Positions 8,359 through 17,372 of a DNA stretch of 64,000 nucleotides are shown one piece after another. The notes beneath the pieces are model-generated. The model ran no database searches and had not been told where the DNA came from. It saw only the letters and a program-made list of their open reading frames with translations. The translations under genes and the position numbers were made by a program. Each line of letters begins with the position of its first letter. Position 1 is the stretch's first letter. Source of the stretch: Marinobacter sp. ANT_B65 (GTDB lineage Bacteria > Pseudomonadota > Gammaproteobacteria > Pseudomonadales > Oleiphilaceae); assembly GCF_002407605.1 (NCBI RefSeq), contig NZ_NXGV01000001.1, forward strand, positions 680,895 through 744,894, written 5' to 3'.

Positions 8359-8540
8359 GATGACTATCCTTCAATACAGTGAATGGGTACTTCAGAAATG
8401 GAATGCTGCCCGTCCCCTTCGCCGGAGGCAAGCCTTTTTATCGGTGTTTCTGCGGCCTCACGATTGTCACTGCAAACCTGTACAATGCCGGCTTACTCCA
8501 GTCGGCCTGGCGCTGGCCCTAACATCTATAGGTTTGTTTC

Positions 8541-10127
8541 TTGATCTCTACTGCCAATATCACTATGCAATTCGGGGCCAAACCCCTGTTTGAAAATGTT
8601 TCCGCCAAGTTCGGTAACGGTCATCGCTACGGTCTGATCGGGGCTAATGGTTGTGGTAAGTCCACCCTGATGAAAATTCTCGGTAGCGACCTGGAACCCT
8701 CTGCCGGCCAGGTCATGCTGGAGCCGAACGTCCGCTTGGGTAAGCTGCGGCAGGATCAGTTTGCCTATGAAACCTGTTCGGTTATGGACACGGTGATCAT
8801 GGGCCATGAAGAACTTTGGAACGTGAAAAAAGAGCGGGACCGTATTTACTCGCTGGCAGAAATGAGTGAAGAAGATGGAATGGCGGTTGCGGATCTGGAG
8901 GTCCAGTTTGCCGAGATGGACGGTTACACCGCCGAATCCCGTGCCGGTGAACTGCTTCTGGGTCTGGATATTCCTCTGGAACAGCACGATGGCCCCATGG
9001 GTAATCTCGCGCCCGGGTGGAAGCTCCGGGTGCTGCTGGCGCAGGCTCTGTTCTCGGATCCGGATGTGCTCCTGCTGGACGAGCCTACCAACCACCTTGA
9101 TATCAATACCATCCGTTGGCTGGAAAGCATCCTCGTTGCTCGCAGCAGCACCATGATTATCATTTCTCACGACCGCCACTTCCTGAACAGTGTATGCACT
9201 CATATGGCGGATCTGGACTACGGCGAACTGAAATTGTTCCCGGGTAACTATGATGAGTACATGACTGCTGCTACCCAGGCCCGTGAGCGTATGCTTTCGG
9301 ACAACGCGAAGAAAAAAGCCCAGATTGCAGAATTGCAGCAGTTTGTGAGCCGTTTCTCCGCCAACGCCTCCAAAGCCAAACAGGCCACTTCCCGTGCGCG
9401 CCAGATTGACAAGATCCAGTTGGATGAGGTGAAACCCTCCAGCCGCATCAGCCCGTTTATCCGTTTTGAGCAGGGTAAAAAGCTGCATCGCCAGGCGGTA
9501 ACCATCCGTGAGCTGACCAAAGGTTTTGATGGAAACACTTTGTTCAACAAGCTGAATCTGCAAGTTGAAGCCGGAGAGCGCGTAGCCATAATCGGGCCCA
9601 ATGGTATTGGCAAAACCACCTTGTTGCAGTGTCTGGCTGGTGCTTACGAGCCTGACAGCGGTGAGGTGAAATGGACGGACAGCGCCGAAGTGGGTTATTT
9701 CGCCCAGGATCATACGGCAGATTTTGCAGATGACGACACTCTGTCAGAGTGGATGGCTCAGTGGACAACCGGCGGCGAGCAGCTGATAAGGGGCACCCTC
9801 GGCCGTATGCTGTTTTCCGGTGATGATATTGGCAAATCGGTGCGGGTTATTTCCGGTGGTGAGCAGGGGCGCATGCTGTTTGGCAAGCTGATTCTGCAGA
9901 AGCCCAACGTGATGCTGATGGATGAGCCCACCAACCACCTGGATATGGAATCTATCGAAGCGCTGAACCTGGCCCTTGAGAACTACCCGGGTACGCTGAT
10001 TTTCGTAAGCCACGACCGTGAGTTTGTTTCCTCACTGGCGACGCGGATTATTGAATTGACGCCTGAGGGTGTTACGGACTTTAGTGGCACCTACGATGAT
10101 TATCTTCGTAGCCAAGGGTATCTCTAA
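8541..10127 (+). CDS. ybiT: ABC-F family ATPase, YbiT type
   Basis: 528 residues, collinear with E. coli YbiT throughout. Two ATP-binding domains: Walker [10 protein letters not shown] (about 34-42) and GPNGIGKTT (about 354-362), Walker B blocks [12 protein letters not shown] and [12 protein letters not shown], with the linker ([20 protein letters not shown], about 256) between. The ABC signature is degenerate in the first half ([10 protein letters not shown]) and canonical in the second (ISGGEQGRM), as in the family. ABC-F proteins act on the ribosome E site rather than in transport. The start is a TTG at 8541: residue 9 Met aligns with Met9 of YbiT (TMQFG), so the upstream TTG gives the matching length. 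Confidence 0.95.
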   Translation: MISTANITMQFGAKPLFENVSAKFGNGHRYGLIGANGCGKSTLMKILGSDLEPSAGQVMLEPNVRLGKLRQDQFAYETCSVMDTVIMGHEELWNVKKERDRIYSLAEMSEEDGMAVADLEVQFAEMDGYTAESRAGELLLGLDIPLEQHDGPMGNLAPGWKLRVLLAQALFSDPDVLLLDEPTNHLDINTIRWLESILVARSSTMIIISHDRHFLNSVCTHMADLDYGELKLFPGNYDEYMTAATQARERMLSDNAKKKAQIAELQQFVSRFSANASKAKQATSRARQIDKIQLDEVKPSSRISPFIRFEQGKKLHRQAVTIRELTKGFDGNTLFNKLNLQVEAGERVAIIGPNGIGKTTLLQCLAGAYEPDSGEVKWTDSAEVGYFAQDHTADFADDDTLSEWMAQWTTGGEQLIRGTLGRMLFSGDDIGKSVRVISGGEQGRMLFGKLILQKPNVMLMDEPTNHLDMESIEALNLALENYPGTLIFVSHDREFVSSLATRIIELTPEGVTDFSGTYDDYLRSQGYL

Positions 10128-10150
10128 AAATTACTGATACTACGGGGGCT

Positions 10151-10257
10151 GGGCAGACGAGCAGGGCGGGCCAAAAAACGCTGTGAATACGTCCGTGTAC
10201 GCTTGGCTCCGCCATCCATGGCTCCGCACATTTTTGGCCCGCCCTGCTCGTCTACCC
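10151..10257. repeat. Long hairpin repeat, copy 1
   Basis: Arms at 10151-10177 and 10231-10257 are complementary at 26 of 27 positions; the inner ends are AAAAA and TTTTT. They enclose a 53-base loop (10178-10230). The same loop, 50 of 53 identical, recurs in opposite orientation at 10900-10952 inside different arms. The element covers the intergenic space before the DUF1415 gene. Because the T run lies on the loop side of the stem, it is not a standard intrinsic terminator. No open frame or transposase is present. Confidence 0.85.
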
Positions 10258-10301
10258 GACCTGAACTTTGCAGGTTGGATCAACAGCTAGAGGAACTCTG
10301 T

Positions 10302-10865
10302 GTGAGTGAAGAATCAGTAGTTCAAGCAACCCGGAAGTGGGTCGAAGACGTCGTTGTTGGCTACAACCTTTGTCCGTTTGCCAAACGGGAACTGGTCAGG
10401 GACCGGGTTCGGTTTGTGGTTACTGCAGCCGATAACGAAGACTCTCTGCTCCAGGCTCTGCAAACCGAGCTCCTGCGTCTGGACGATGAACCGGAAACCG
10501 AAACTACGCTTCTGATTCACCCTCACGTACTGCAGGGTTTTGCGGACTACAACGAGTTTCTGGATGCAGCCGATGGTCTGCTCGTGTATCTGGACATGGA
10601 GGGCGTATACCAGATCGCCAGTTTCCATCCGGATTACCAGTTTGCGGACGCTGAAACGGATGCAGCGGAGAACTACACCAACCGTTCTCCGTTCCCAATG
10701 CTCCACTTGTTGCGGGAAGCCAGTCTGGAATCCGCGATTGATAGCCATCCGGATGTAGAAGGGATTCCCCAGCGCAATATTGATCTGATGAACAAGCTTG
10801 GTGCAGGGAAAATGCGGACGGTCTTAATCGGGTGTATGAAGGTGGCGGAGAATACAGGGGAGTAG
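10302..10865 (+). CDS. DUF1415 family protein
   Basis: 187 residues, the usual DUF1415 length. Recognised by TRKWVEDVVVGYNLCPFAKR (about 10-29), TTLLIHPHVLQGFADYNEFL (about 68-87), IASFHPDYQFAD (about 105-116), NYTNRSPFPMLHLLREAS (about 126-143) and the IPQRNIDLMNKLG block near the end. Conserved Cys, His and Asp residues suggest an enzyme, but the function is unknown. GTG at 10302 with GAGGA seven bases upstream is the likely start; a longer frame from 10203 would translate the hairpin repeat. The gene is bracketed by two inverted copies of that repeat. Confidence 0.9.
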   Translation: MSEESVVQATRKWVEDVVVGYNLCPFAKRELVRDRVRFVVTAADNEDSLLQALQTELLRLDDEPETETTLLIHPHVLQGFADYNEFLDAADGLLVYLDMEGVYQIASFHPDYQFADAETDAAENYTNRSPFPMLHLLREASLESAIDSHPDVEGIPQRNIDLMNKLGAGKMRTVLIGCMKVAENTGE

Positions 10866-10874
10866 AACGAAGAG

Positions 10875-10977
10875 CCGGTGGGTAACCCTCTCCCAAAAAT
10901 GTGCGGAGCCATGGATGGCGGAGCCAAGCGTACAGGGACGTATTTACAGCGGTTTTTGGGAGAGGGTTACCCGCCGG
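10875..10977. repeat. Long hairpin repeat, copy 2 (inverted loop)
   Basis: Arms at 10875-10899 and 10953-10977 pair at 24 of 25 positions (the inner 20 are perfect), again ending in AAAAA/TTTTT next to the loop. The loop (10900-10952) is the reverse complement of copy 1's loop with three differences, but the arm sequences bear no resemblance to copy 1. So the loop is conserved in sequence and the arms only in complementarity. Confidence 0.85.
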
Positions 10978-11047
10978 AGACTGCGCTGAGCCACGATTGT
11001 TGCAGGTCTGACGATAGACAAGTGAACGACAATAAAGAGGAAGCAAA

Positions 11048-11779
11048 GTGGCACGACTATTCGAACAACTAGATAGCCAACCCTCCGAAATCGGCGAAAT
11101 CACACTCCGCCGGCGCCGCATACCCGCACTGGGGGACAGGGATATTTTCGAGGTAAAACTCGGTGAAGAATTTCTTATGTCCAGTATGTTTGTGGATGCG
11201 GAAGTTGCCCTTTCTGATCTTGGTCTGAATGTAACTGAAGGCGATAACCTCAGCGTTGTCGTTGGCGGCCTGGGGCTCGGTTATACAGCCGTTGCAGCAC
11301 TCAGGCATGAACGCGTCGGTGAATTGCTGATAGTTGAGTATCTGGAGCCGGTTATACGCTGGCATCAGCAGGAGTATGTTCCTCTCGGTAAAGACATCAA
11401 CGCGGATGCCCGCAGCCGCTATGTTCACGGCAGCTTCTTCGATCTCGCTGTTGCAGATCCGGAGACTGGAGGTTTTGATCCTGAAATGCCCGGTAAAGAG
11501 TTCGATGCCATCCTGCTGGATATCGACCACTCGCCCCGTGCGCTGCTGAACGAGTCCAATGCGAGCTTCTACACCACCGAAAATATCAGCCGCATGGCCC
11601 GGCAGCTCAAACCCCGAGGTATTTTTGCCATGTGGTCCAATGAGGGGGAAGACTCCGTATTTATGGACATATTGCGGGATGTGTTCACTGAAGTAGTCTG
11701 TCACGTTGTGAGCTTCTACAATCCATTCCAGAACAGAGAGTCGTTTAACACTGTTTATTTGGCCCGTAAACCGGGCTGA
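11048..11779 (+). CDS. Spermidine synthase-like protein
   Basis: 243 residues with a Rossmann-type methyltransferase/aminopropyltransferase fold: the glycine-rich nucleotide loop VVVGGLGLGYTAVAALRH at about 70-87, an acidic residue closing strand 2 (LLIVEYLEPV, about 95) and the IDHSPRALL block (about 160). Such proteins are usually annotated as spermine/spermidine synthase domain proteins, but the paired Asp gatekeeper motif of true SpeE is not evident, so polyamine synthesis is unproven. Start GTG at 11048 follows GAGGAAG. It is followed 16 bases later by the sirtuin gene, probably in one transcript. Confidence 0.7.
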   Translation: MARLFEQLDSQPSEIGEITLRRRRIPALGDRDIFEVKLGEEFLMSSMFVDAEVALSDLGLNVTEGDNLSVVVGGLGLGYTAVAALRHERVGELLIVEYLEPVIRWHQQEYVPLGKDINADARSRYVHGSFFDLAVADPETGGFDPEMPGKEFDAILLDIDHSPRALLNESNASFYTTENISRMARQLKPRGIFAMWSNEGEDSVFMDILRDVFTEVVCHVVSFYNPFQNRESFNTVYLARKPG

Positions 11780-11795
11780 TCTTGCCGGAGTGTGT

Positions 11796-12698
11796 ATGCC
11801 TGTGACGACTTACCGTACCCGTCCGTTCAGTTCAGACCAGCGTCTCCCGCAGCTGGATAAGCCTCCGGTTATTCATGAGCCGGAGCAGGCCGGTGAGTTG
11901 CTGGCGGACTTCATTCGCAAGTACCCCAAACTATTGATTCTCACAGGTGCAGGCGTCAGCACAGATTCCGGTATCCCGGATTATCGCGATGGTGAAGGTG
12001 CATGGAAGCGCAAACAGCCGGTTCAGCACCAGGAGTTCATGGAGAACTTTGAAACCCGCCAGCGGTACTGGGGGCGCAGCCTTATTGGCTGGCCGGTGAT
12101 GCGCAATGCCGCGCCCAACCCCTCTCACTATCACATTGCTGATCTCGAACTGCGGAACCATTCCAGCCTTGTGGTTACCCAGAATGTTGACGGATTGCAC
12201 CAGAAAGCCGGCACTCACGGGGTGAGTGATCTGCACGGGCGCGCAGATGAAGTAGTGTGTATGAGTTGCAGCCACCGGTGCCCCCGGGATGATGTACACG
12301 AACGCTGCGCTGATCTTAACCCTGACTTCGGACACTACAAGGCTGATACGGCGCCAGATGGCGATGCAGATCTGGAAGTGGATTTCTCCGGGTTTCGCCT
12401 GGCAGATTGCTCCCGGTGTGGCGGCATACTGAAACCGGATGTGGTGTTTTTCGGAGACTTTGTACCTAAACAGCGAGTGCAGTCAGCCGTAGAGGCGCTT
12501 AAAGCCAGTGATGGTTTACTGGTGATCGGATCATCGCTGATGGTTTTCTCGGGTTTTCGCTTCTGCCGGTATGCCAAAGAATTCGACAAGCCTGTTGCTA
12601 CTCTTAACCTGGGCCGGACCCGGGCGGAAGAGCTGGCGGACCTTAAACTCAATGCGAGAATAGGGGAGACCCTGGAAGCCTCTCTCAAGCGTTTATAG
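11796..12698 (+). CDS. NAD-dependent protein deacylase, Sir2 family
   Basis: 300 residues. NAD-binding motif LTGAGVSTDSGIPDYRDGEG at about 49-68, catalytic region VTQNVDGLHQKAG (about 126-138) followed by DLHGR with the general-base His, and a zinc ribbon with CMSC (about 151) and CSRCGGILKPDVVFFG (about 208). All core residues are present. The long linker between the zinc cysteine pairs resembles class II (SIRT4-like) bacterial sirtuins. It removes acyl groups from lysines using NAD+. ATG at 11796 with GGAG just upstream is preferred over GTG at 11790. Confidence 0.93.
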   Translation: MPVTTYRTRPFSSDQRLPQLDKPPVIHEPEQAGELLADFIRKYPKLLILTGAGVSTDSGIPDYRDGEGAWKRKQPVQHQEFMENFETRQRYWGRSLIGWPVMRNAAPNPSHYHIADLELRNHSSLVVTQNVDGLHQKAGTHGVSDLHGRADEVVCMSCSHRCPRDDVHERCADLNPDFGHYKADTAPDGDADLEVDFSGFRLADCSRCGGILKPDVVFFGDFVPKQRVQSAVEALKASDGLLVIGSSLMVFSGFRFCRYAKEFDKPVATLNLGRTRAEELADLKLNARIGETLEASLKRL

Positions 12699-12713
12699 CC
12701 AGCGGCCCGTTGA

Positions 12714-14432
12714 TCATTCGTACAGTTCCTTCTGGCCGGTCGGGTCGTTCATACAAGTCTCTGCTGTGGGTTCTCCATCCAGAATCATACGTGCCGCTGC
12801 TATGGCCGCATCGCGGTAGGGCATAAGTACAATGTCTGCTTTTGCCCGGGTAAGTGCTGCGGCTGTCTGTTCCCTGTGTGCCGCAACGGCGACCTTGCCA
12901 TGATAGCCAAGGTCCTGAACGCTCCTGAGCAGAGTACGGCGTGGGTCGTCATGGGTCAGCCCGGTATCATGTTCGGGTACAGCCAGCACCAGCCATTTGG
13001 CAGAGCCAAGCGGTAAATGTGCGAGAAACTCCGGGTCTGTTGCATCGCCAAAGATCACGTCATATCCCTCCATACGGGCATGGCGAACTGCGGCTGGGCT
13101 GAAATCGATCCCAAGTACCCTCAACCCGGCCTCCCGAAGCACCCCTGCGATGCCGAGCCCATAGCGTCCCATCCCGAACAGGATTACATCATGTCCGTGA
13201 GAGCTTGATGGAGCGTCCTCGCGCTGGGTCGCGATCATGGGGCGGTCAAAGATCCTTAAAAGAGGTTCTATCCGGTCATAGATCTGGTGTGAGTAGGTAA
13301 TCATGTAGGTTGAGGCTGCGATAGTGATAAGACCTACCAGAGTCACGAGCCCCAGCGCCTGGTCGTTGACATGGCCGATAGTTACGCCCATTGCCATGAA
13401 AATCAGGGAAAACTCGCTGATCTGCGCCACAGTGAGGCCCGCAAGAAAGCCCGTACGTTTGCGGTAGCCCATGGTTACCATGATGATCAGTACAATCAGC
13501 GGATTACCGATCAGCACAAACAGCGACAGGACAATGGCCGGCCCAACGCTTGCGCCCAGAACTGACAGGTCCAGAGATGCCCCCAGCGCGATGAAGAAAA
13601 AGAGTAGCAGGAAATCCCGCAGTGAGGTGAGGCGTGCGGCAATTGCCTCGCGGTAGGAAGTTGAGGCCAGAGAAACGCCGGCCAGGAGTCCGCCAAGTTC
13701 CTTGCCGAAGCCCAGGTAATGGCCCATGGCTGCCAGCAGCACTGCCCAGGCGATAGCAAAAGACACCAGTAGTTCCGGGGCCTGCGACAGGCGGTCGACC
13801 AGAGGGTTGGCCACATAGCGAATAAATAATGCCACGGCGCCCAGCATGGCCAGACCGTAGCCAAGAACCACCAGAACGTCAGTAAATGCCGCATCGTCTC
13901 CGGCCCCCACCCCGATGGCGGACAATACAATCATCGCTACCACGACCGCCAGATCCTGCACAATCAGGAAGCCAAGAGCGATTCGGCCATGGAGAGAATC
14001 GATTTCGCGCTTGTCAGATAGCAGTTTGACGATAATGATGGTCGACGAAAAGGTCAGTGCCACCGCAACATAAATGGCGGTCAGTGCATCCAGGCCAAGT
14101 GCGAGGCTTAAGGCGAAGCCAAAGACGGTTGTGAAAATGACCTGGCCTAGCCCCGTAACCAGAGCCACAGGCCCCAATGTTCGCACCAGATTGAAATCGA
14201 GCTTCAGGCCGACCAGAAACAGCAGGACAGCGATGCCGAGTTCGGCCAGAAGGTCTATCTGTTCATCTGACTGGGCGATATTCAGTACCGAAGGGCCGGC
14301 GACGATACCCACCGCTATGAAGCTTACAATCAGCGGCTGGCGCAGGAGAAGCCCGACGAAGCCGACGCCGGCGGCGAGCACCAGGAGCGCCGCGAATTCG
14401 TAGAACATATAGCCCTGAAGAGCCTCAGTCAC
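12714..14432 (-). CDS. Monovalent cation:proton antiporter, CPA2/Kef type
   Basis: 572 residues: an N-terminal Na+/H+ exchanger domain with about 12 membrane spans (about 8-385) and a cytoplasmic C-terminal TrkA-N/RCK domain with the nucleotide motif VILFGMGRYGLGIAGVLREA (about 417). The conserved ALTFSSTIIIVKLL and GFLIVQDLAVV blocks mark the ion path; the Asp in VQDLA is the transport residue of the family. It likely exchanges K+ or Na+ for H+ under nucleotide control. Start is GTG at 14432, overlapping the stop of the 76-residue gene upstream, with AAGGAAG before it. Confidence 0.9.
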   Translation of the reverse strand: MTEALQGYMFYEFAALLVLAAGVGFVGLLLRQPLIVSFIAVGIVAGPSVLNIAQSDEQIDLLAELGIAVLLFLVGLKLDFNLVRTLGPVALVTGLGQVIFTTVFGFALSLALGLDALTAIYVAVALTFSSTIIIVKLLSDKREIDSLHGRIALGFLIVQDLAVVVAMIVLSAIGVGAGDDAAFTDVLVVLGYGLAMLGAVALFIRYVANPLVDRLSQAPELLVSFAIAWAVLLAAMGHYLGFGKELGGLLAGVSLASTSYREAIAARLTSLRDFLLLFFFIALGASLDLSVLGASVGPAIVLSLFVLIGNPLIVLIIMVTMGYRKRTGFLAGLTVAQISEFSLIFMAMGVTIGHVNDQALGLVTLVGLITIAASTYMITYSHQIYDRIEPLLRIFDRPMIATQREDAPSSSHGHDVILFGMGRYGLGIAGVLREAGLRVLGIDFSPAAVRHARMEGYDVIFGDATDPEFLAHLPLGSAKWLVLAVPEHDTGLTHDDPRRTLLRSVQDLGYHGKVAVAAHREQTAAALTRAKADIVLMPYRDAAIAAARMILDGEPTAETCMNDPTGQKELYE

Positions 14433-14659
14433 GATGTCTTCCTTTTGCTTTCTGTTTCTGAAGGGCGCGTCGATGAAAGGGAGTTGTAGTGCGGTGATTG
14501 CTGCAATGACGATGGGTGCACGTGGCGCTCCAGGCGCCGCTCAGTTGTTTCAGTGACGCTCAGGCCATCAAGGGCTGAGCCTACACTCCTGAGAACTTCT
14601 CCGCCCTCAAGTGCGAGCCACTTGGGGGCGGAGGGGTTCTTGACGGGGCGAGTGGTCAT
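14429..14659 (-). CDS. Small hypothetical protein coupled to the antiporter, 76 residues
   Basis: Begins MTTRPVKNPSAPKWLALEGG and ends four bases inside the antiporter start (GTGA overlap). The ATG at 14659 has GGAGAGG four to five bases upstream, a strong RBS. The first half (GGEVLRSVGSALDGLSVTET) could fold, while the second half is Ser, Thr and Pro rich and looks disordered. No membrane segment and no family recognised. Overlap and RBS suggest that it is translated with the antiporter, perhaps as a coupling leader or an accessory subunit like the Kef ancillary proteins, though it does not resemble KefF or KefG. Confidence 0.55.
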   Translation of the reverse strand: MTTRPVKNPSAPKWLALEGGEVLRSVGSALDGLSVTETTERRLERHVHPSSLQQSPHYNSLSSTRPSETESKRKTS

Positions 14660-14766
14660 TGGGCCTCTCCTTGGATCAACACAGCCCCATCATACACTGC
14701 GATATAGCTCAAATATATTTGACGGCTACATCAGGATTCCCCGATTTTTACACCTCGTCTTCAGGT

Positions 14767-14780
14767 TTGATATAGCTCAA
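14767..14780. promoter_or_regulatory. FNR/ANR-like box
   Basis: TTGATATAGCTCAA matches the FNR consensus TTGAT-N4-ATCAA at nine of ten specified bases. It overlaps the stop codon of the sodium symporter gene and lies about 108 bases before the 76-residue gene of the antiporter operon. Its core GATATAGCTCAA is repeated exactly at 14701-14712, 42 bases before that gene. Confidence 0.4.
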
Positions 14781-16186
14781 GATCCGAACAGGTTGTAGAT
14801 AAATACTGCACCTACTGCCACCGGTGTAATGAAGCGCACGGTGATGTACCAAAGGCGGAACATGGGCTTTGAAAGTGCCAGTTCCGTCTCCATGGCCTGA
14901 CGTGACATGACCCAGCCGGCAAATACCGCAACCAGCAGGCCGCCCAGTGGTAACAGGATGTTGGCAGTAAAGAAATCCAGAAGATCAAAGATGGTTTTGC
15001 CTTCCAGCATGCTGATCCACCCAAGTGGTGCGAAACCTGACCACAGATTCAGGGAAAGGATCGACGCAATTCCCAGGGCCCAGCATACAAAGCCTGCACC
15101 TAATGTGCTGGCGGTGCGGTTCATGCCTTTTTGCTCTTCAAGCCATTCGACTATGGGTTCCAGCAAGGAAATACCTGATGTCCACGCTGCAAATATCAGC
15201 AATATGAAGAACAGAGTCCCAAACAGGCTACCCATGGGCATCTGGCCGAAAGCGAGCGGCAGGGTCTGGAATATCAGGCCTGGGCCTGCACCGGGTTCAA
15301 GGCCGTTGGCAAAAACAATCGGGAAGATTGCCAGGCCCGCAAGCAGAGCTACGCCCGTATCGATTATGCAGACGGCAATGGAGGTTTTGGCGATAGAGAT
15401 GTTCTTTGGCAGGTAAGAACCGTAGGCCATCATTACTGCCATGCCCAGGCTCAGAGTGAAGAACGCGTGGCCCAGTGCCACCAGAATGCCCGAAGTTGAG
15501 AGCTTGGAAAAATCCGGCTGAAACAGAAAAGCTGCTGCCCGGCCAAACTCTCCGGTGGTCATGGCGTAGCCTACAACTGTGAGCAGTAGCAGGAACAAAG
15601 CCGGCATAAGAATGCTGACAGCGCGCTCAAGCCCTGCGCGAACGCCTTTGGCAACGACAACCATAACCAGCGCCATAAACAGGGTGTGCCACATCAGAAG
15701 CGTGGCAGGATCTGCCAGAAGATCAGAAAAAATGGCCCCAATGGCATCTGCAGACTGGCCTGTAAGCTGCCCGCTGGCCGCCGTGCCCACATAGGATACC
15801 GCCCAGCCACCGATCACTGAGTAGAACGACAGGATCAGGAACCCGGCGATTACCCCGACTGCGCCGACCAGTCGCCAGGCCGGATTCAGTCTGTCGTGCC
15901 CGGCAATCGCTCTGAGACTGTTCACCGGGCTGCGTCCGCCCCTGCGGCCGATAAGTACTTCGGCCATCATGATAGGCAGGCCGATAGCCGCGATGCACAG
16001 AAGGTATACGAGCACGAAGGCACCGCCGCCGTTTTCGCCGGTAACATAGGGGAACTTCCAGATATTTCCCAGACCAACGGCAGAGCCCGTGGCCGCAAGA
16101 ACGAAGGCAAAGCGTGAGGACCAGAGCCCCCGTTTGGCATTCGAGCCTTCCAGTGCGCCGGAAATAGCCGCGTTTGATTCAGACAT
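14777..16186 (-). CDS. Sodium-dependent amino-acid symporter (NSS family)
   Basis: 469 residues with about 11-12 membrane spans. The TM1 signature RFAFVLAATGSAVGLGNIWKFPY (GSAVGLGNIWKFPY at about 35-48) and GGGAFVLVYLL (TM2) are diagnostic of the neurotransmitter:sodium symporter family, whose bacterial members (LeuT, TnaT, MhsT) take up hydrophobic amino acids with Na+. It lies 85 bases after leucine dehydrogenase in the same direction, suggesting uptake of a branched-chain or aromatic amino acid for deamination; this substrate is inferred. Confidence 0.93.
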   Translation of the reverse strand: MSESNAAISGALEGSNAKRGLWSSRFAFVLAATGSAVGLGNIWKFPYVTGENGGGAFVLVYLLCIAAIGLPIMMAEVLIGRRGGRSPVNSLRAIAGHDRLNPAWRLVGAVGVIAGFLILSFYSVIGGWAVSYVGTAASGQLTGQSADAIGAIFSDLLADPATLLMWHTLFMALVMVVVAKGVRAGLERAVSILMPALFLLLLTVVGYAMTTGEFGRAAAFLFQPDFSKLSTSGILVALGHAFFTLSLGMAVMMAYGSYLPKNISIAKTSIAVCIIDTGVALLAGLAIFPIVFANGLEPGAGPGLIFQTLPLAFGQMPMGSLFGTLFFILLIFAAWTSGISLLEPIVEWLEEQKGMNRTASTLGAGFVCWALGIASILSLNLWSGFAPLGWISMLEGKTIFDLLDFFTANILLPLGGLLVAVFAGWVMSRQAMETELALSKPMFRLWYITVRFITPVAVGAVFIYNLFGS

Positions 16187-16271
16187 GGTTGTCTCCTGTC
16201 AGATAGTTGTTTTTGTTTGTAAGAGCGGTAGCCGTGAATCGATCACGGCTCCGTAATCCAGGTACTGTCAG

Positions 16272-17372
16272 TCAGCCCGCGGAAATGCGTTGCTCATCCG
16301 CGGCCTCAACTCCGCCGGAGTGTTTCCGGAAGCGTTCTTCGGCGAGTGTGTTGGCAACCATGCCAGTTGGAATGCCGTTGCGATCCGAACGTGTAAAGAT
16401 CTCGGCAAGCGTCTGGCCAATGCCTTCAACGTGCGCCCGCACCTGCTCCGGGGAAGCACCTGTGCGCTCATAGAACACATCGATGATGCCACCGGCGTTA
16501 ATAGCGAAATCCGGAGCATAGAGGATGTTCCGGTCCTTAAGTGCCTGGTCGTGATCCGGGCGTTGCAGGAGGTTGTTGGCTGCGCCTGCAACGATGCTGG
16601 CTTGCAGGCGGGGGATGGTATCGTCGTTCAGTACGGCGCCCATGGCACAGGGTGCGATTACGTCCACGGGCAAGAACAGAATGTCCCCGGCTGAGGCCGG
16701 GTTAGCTCCCAGTTCGTCTACCGCGCGTTGCATGTTCTCCTGGTGGATGTCGTACACCCATAGTTCTGCACCGGCGTCCTTCAGATGTCGGGCGAGGCGA
16801 TAGCCCACATTGCCAATGCCCTGAACAGCTACTTTCAAGCCGGTCAGATCATCGCGGCCAAGCTTGTGTTTTACCGCTGCCTTGAGGCCGACAAATGTGC
16901 CATAAGCTGTGGCTGGGGACGGGTCCCCGTTGCTTCGCTGGCCATCAAAAGCCGTGCGTTCCACAATGCCGGCAACGTGCTTTGTGTACCTTCCCATGAC
17001 CTTCAGATCTGGCACGCTGGTGCCGGAGTCTTCCGCTGCTATGTACTGGCCGCCCAGACCCTCCAGGTGCTTGCCCATGGCTTCCAGTAAGGCTTCACTT
17101 TTCTGCTTGCGCGGATCGCCGATGATGACCGATTTGCCGCCGCCCAGATCAAGATTGGCGAGTGCAGATTTATACGTCATGCCCCGTGACAGGCGCAGCA
17201 CATCGCGCAGGGCTTCTTCATCACTGGCATAAGGGAACATCCTGCAGCCGCCAAGGGCAGGCCCTCGGGAGGTGTTGTGTATGGCTACAATGGCTTTTAG
17301 CCCGGTTTCCGGGTCGCAGAAAAAGGACAGGTGTTCGTGGTTATCAAACTCAGGATGGCTGAATACAGTCAT
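16272..17372 (-). CDS. Leucine/Val/Phe-type amino-acid dehydrogenase
   Basis: 366 residues, typical of leucine dehydrogenases. N-terminal catalytic domain with the active-site lysines in [20 protein letters not shown] (about 62-81), hinge, and C-terminal NAD-binding domain with [17 protein letters not shown] (about 182-198). It oxidatively deaminates a branched-chain or aromatic amino acid to the 2-oxo acid and NADH. GGAGGTGA lies eight bases before the ATG. Its neighbours, the Na+ symporter downstream and the AzlCD exporter divergent, point to branched-chain amino acids as substrate. Confidence 0.9.
   Translation of the reverse strand: MTVFSHPEFDNHEHLSFFCDPETGLKAIVAIHNTSRGPALGGCRMFPYASDEEALRDVLRLSRGMTYKSALANLDLGGGKSVIIGDPRKQKSEALLEAMGKHLEGLGGQYIAAEDSGTSVPDLKVMGRYTKHVAGIVERTAFDGQRSNGDPSPATAYGTFVGLKAAVKHKLGRDDLTGLKVAVQGIGNVGYRLARHLKDAGAELWVYDIHQENMQRAVDELGANPASAGDILFLPVDVIAPCAMGAVLNDDTIPRLQASIVAGAANNLLQRPDHDQALKDRNILYAPDFAINAGGIIDVFYERTGASPEQVRAHVEGIGQTLAEIFTRSDRNGIPTGMVANTLAEERFRKHSGGVEAADEQRISAG

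Noticed and set aside
8526..9713. Open frame of 395 codons antisense to the ABC-F gene
   Set aside because: It lies wholly across a strongly conserved gene, has no family resemblance and only reflects codon bias of the opposite strand.
10203..10301. Longer N-terminus for the DUF1415 protein beginning MAPPSMAPHIFG
   Set aside because: It translates the hairpin repeat; the same peptide appears from the other copy, and the family starts near the GTG at 10302.
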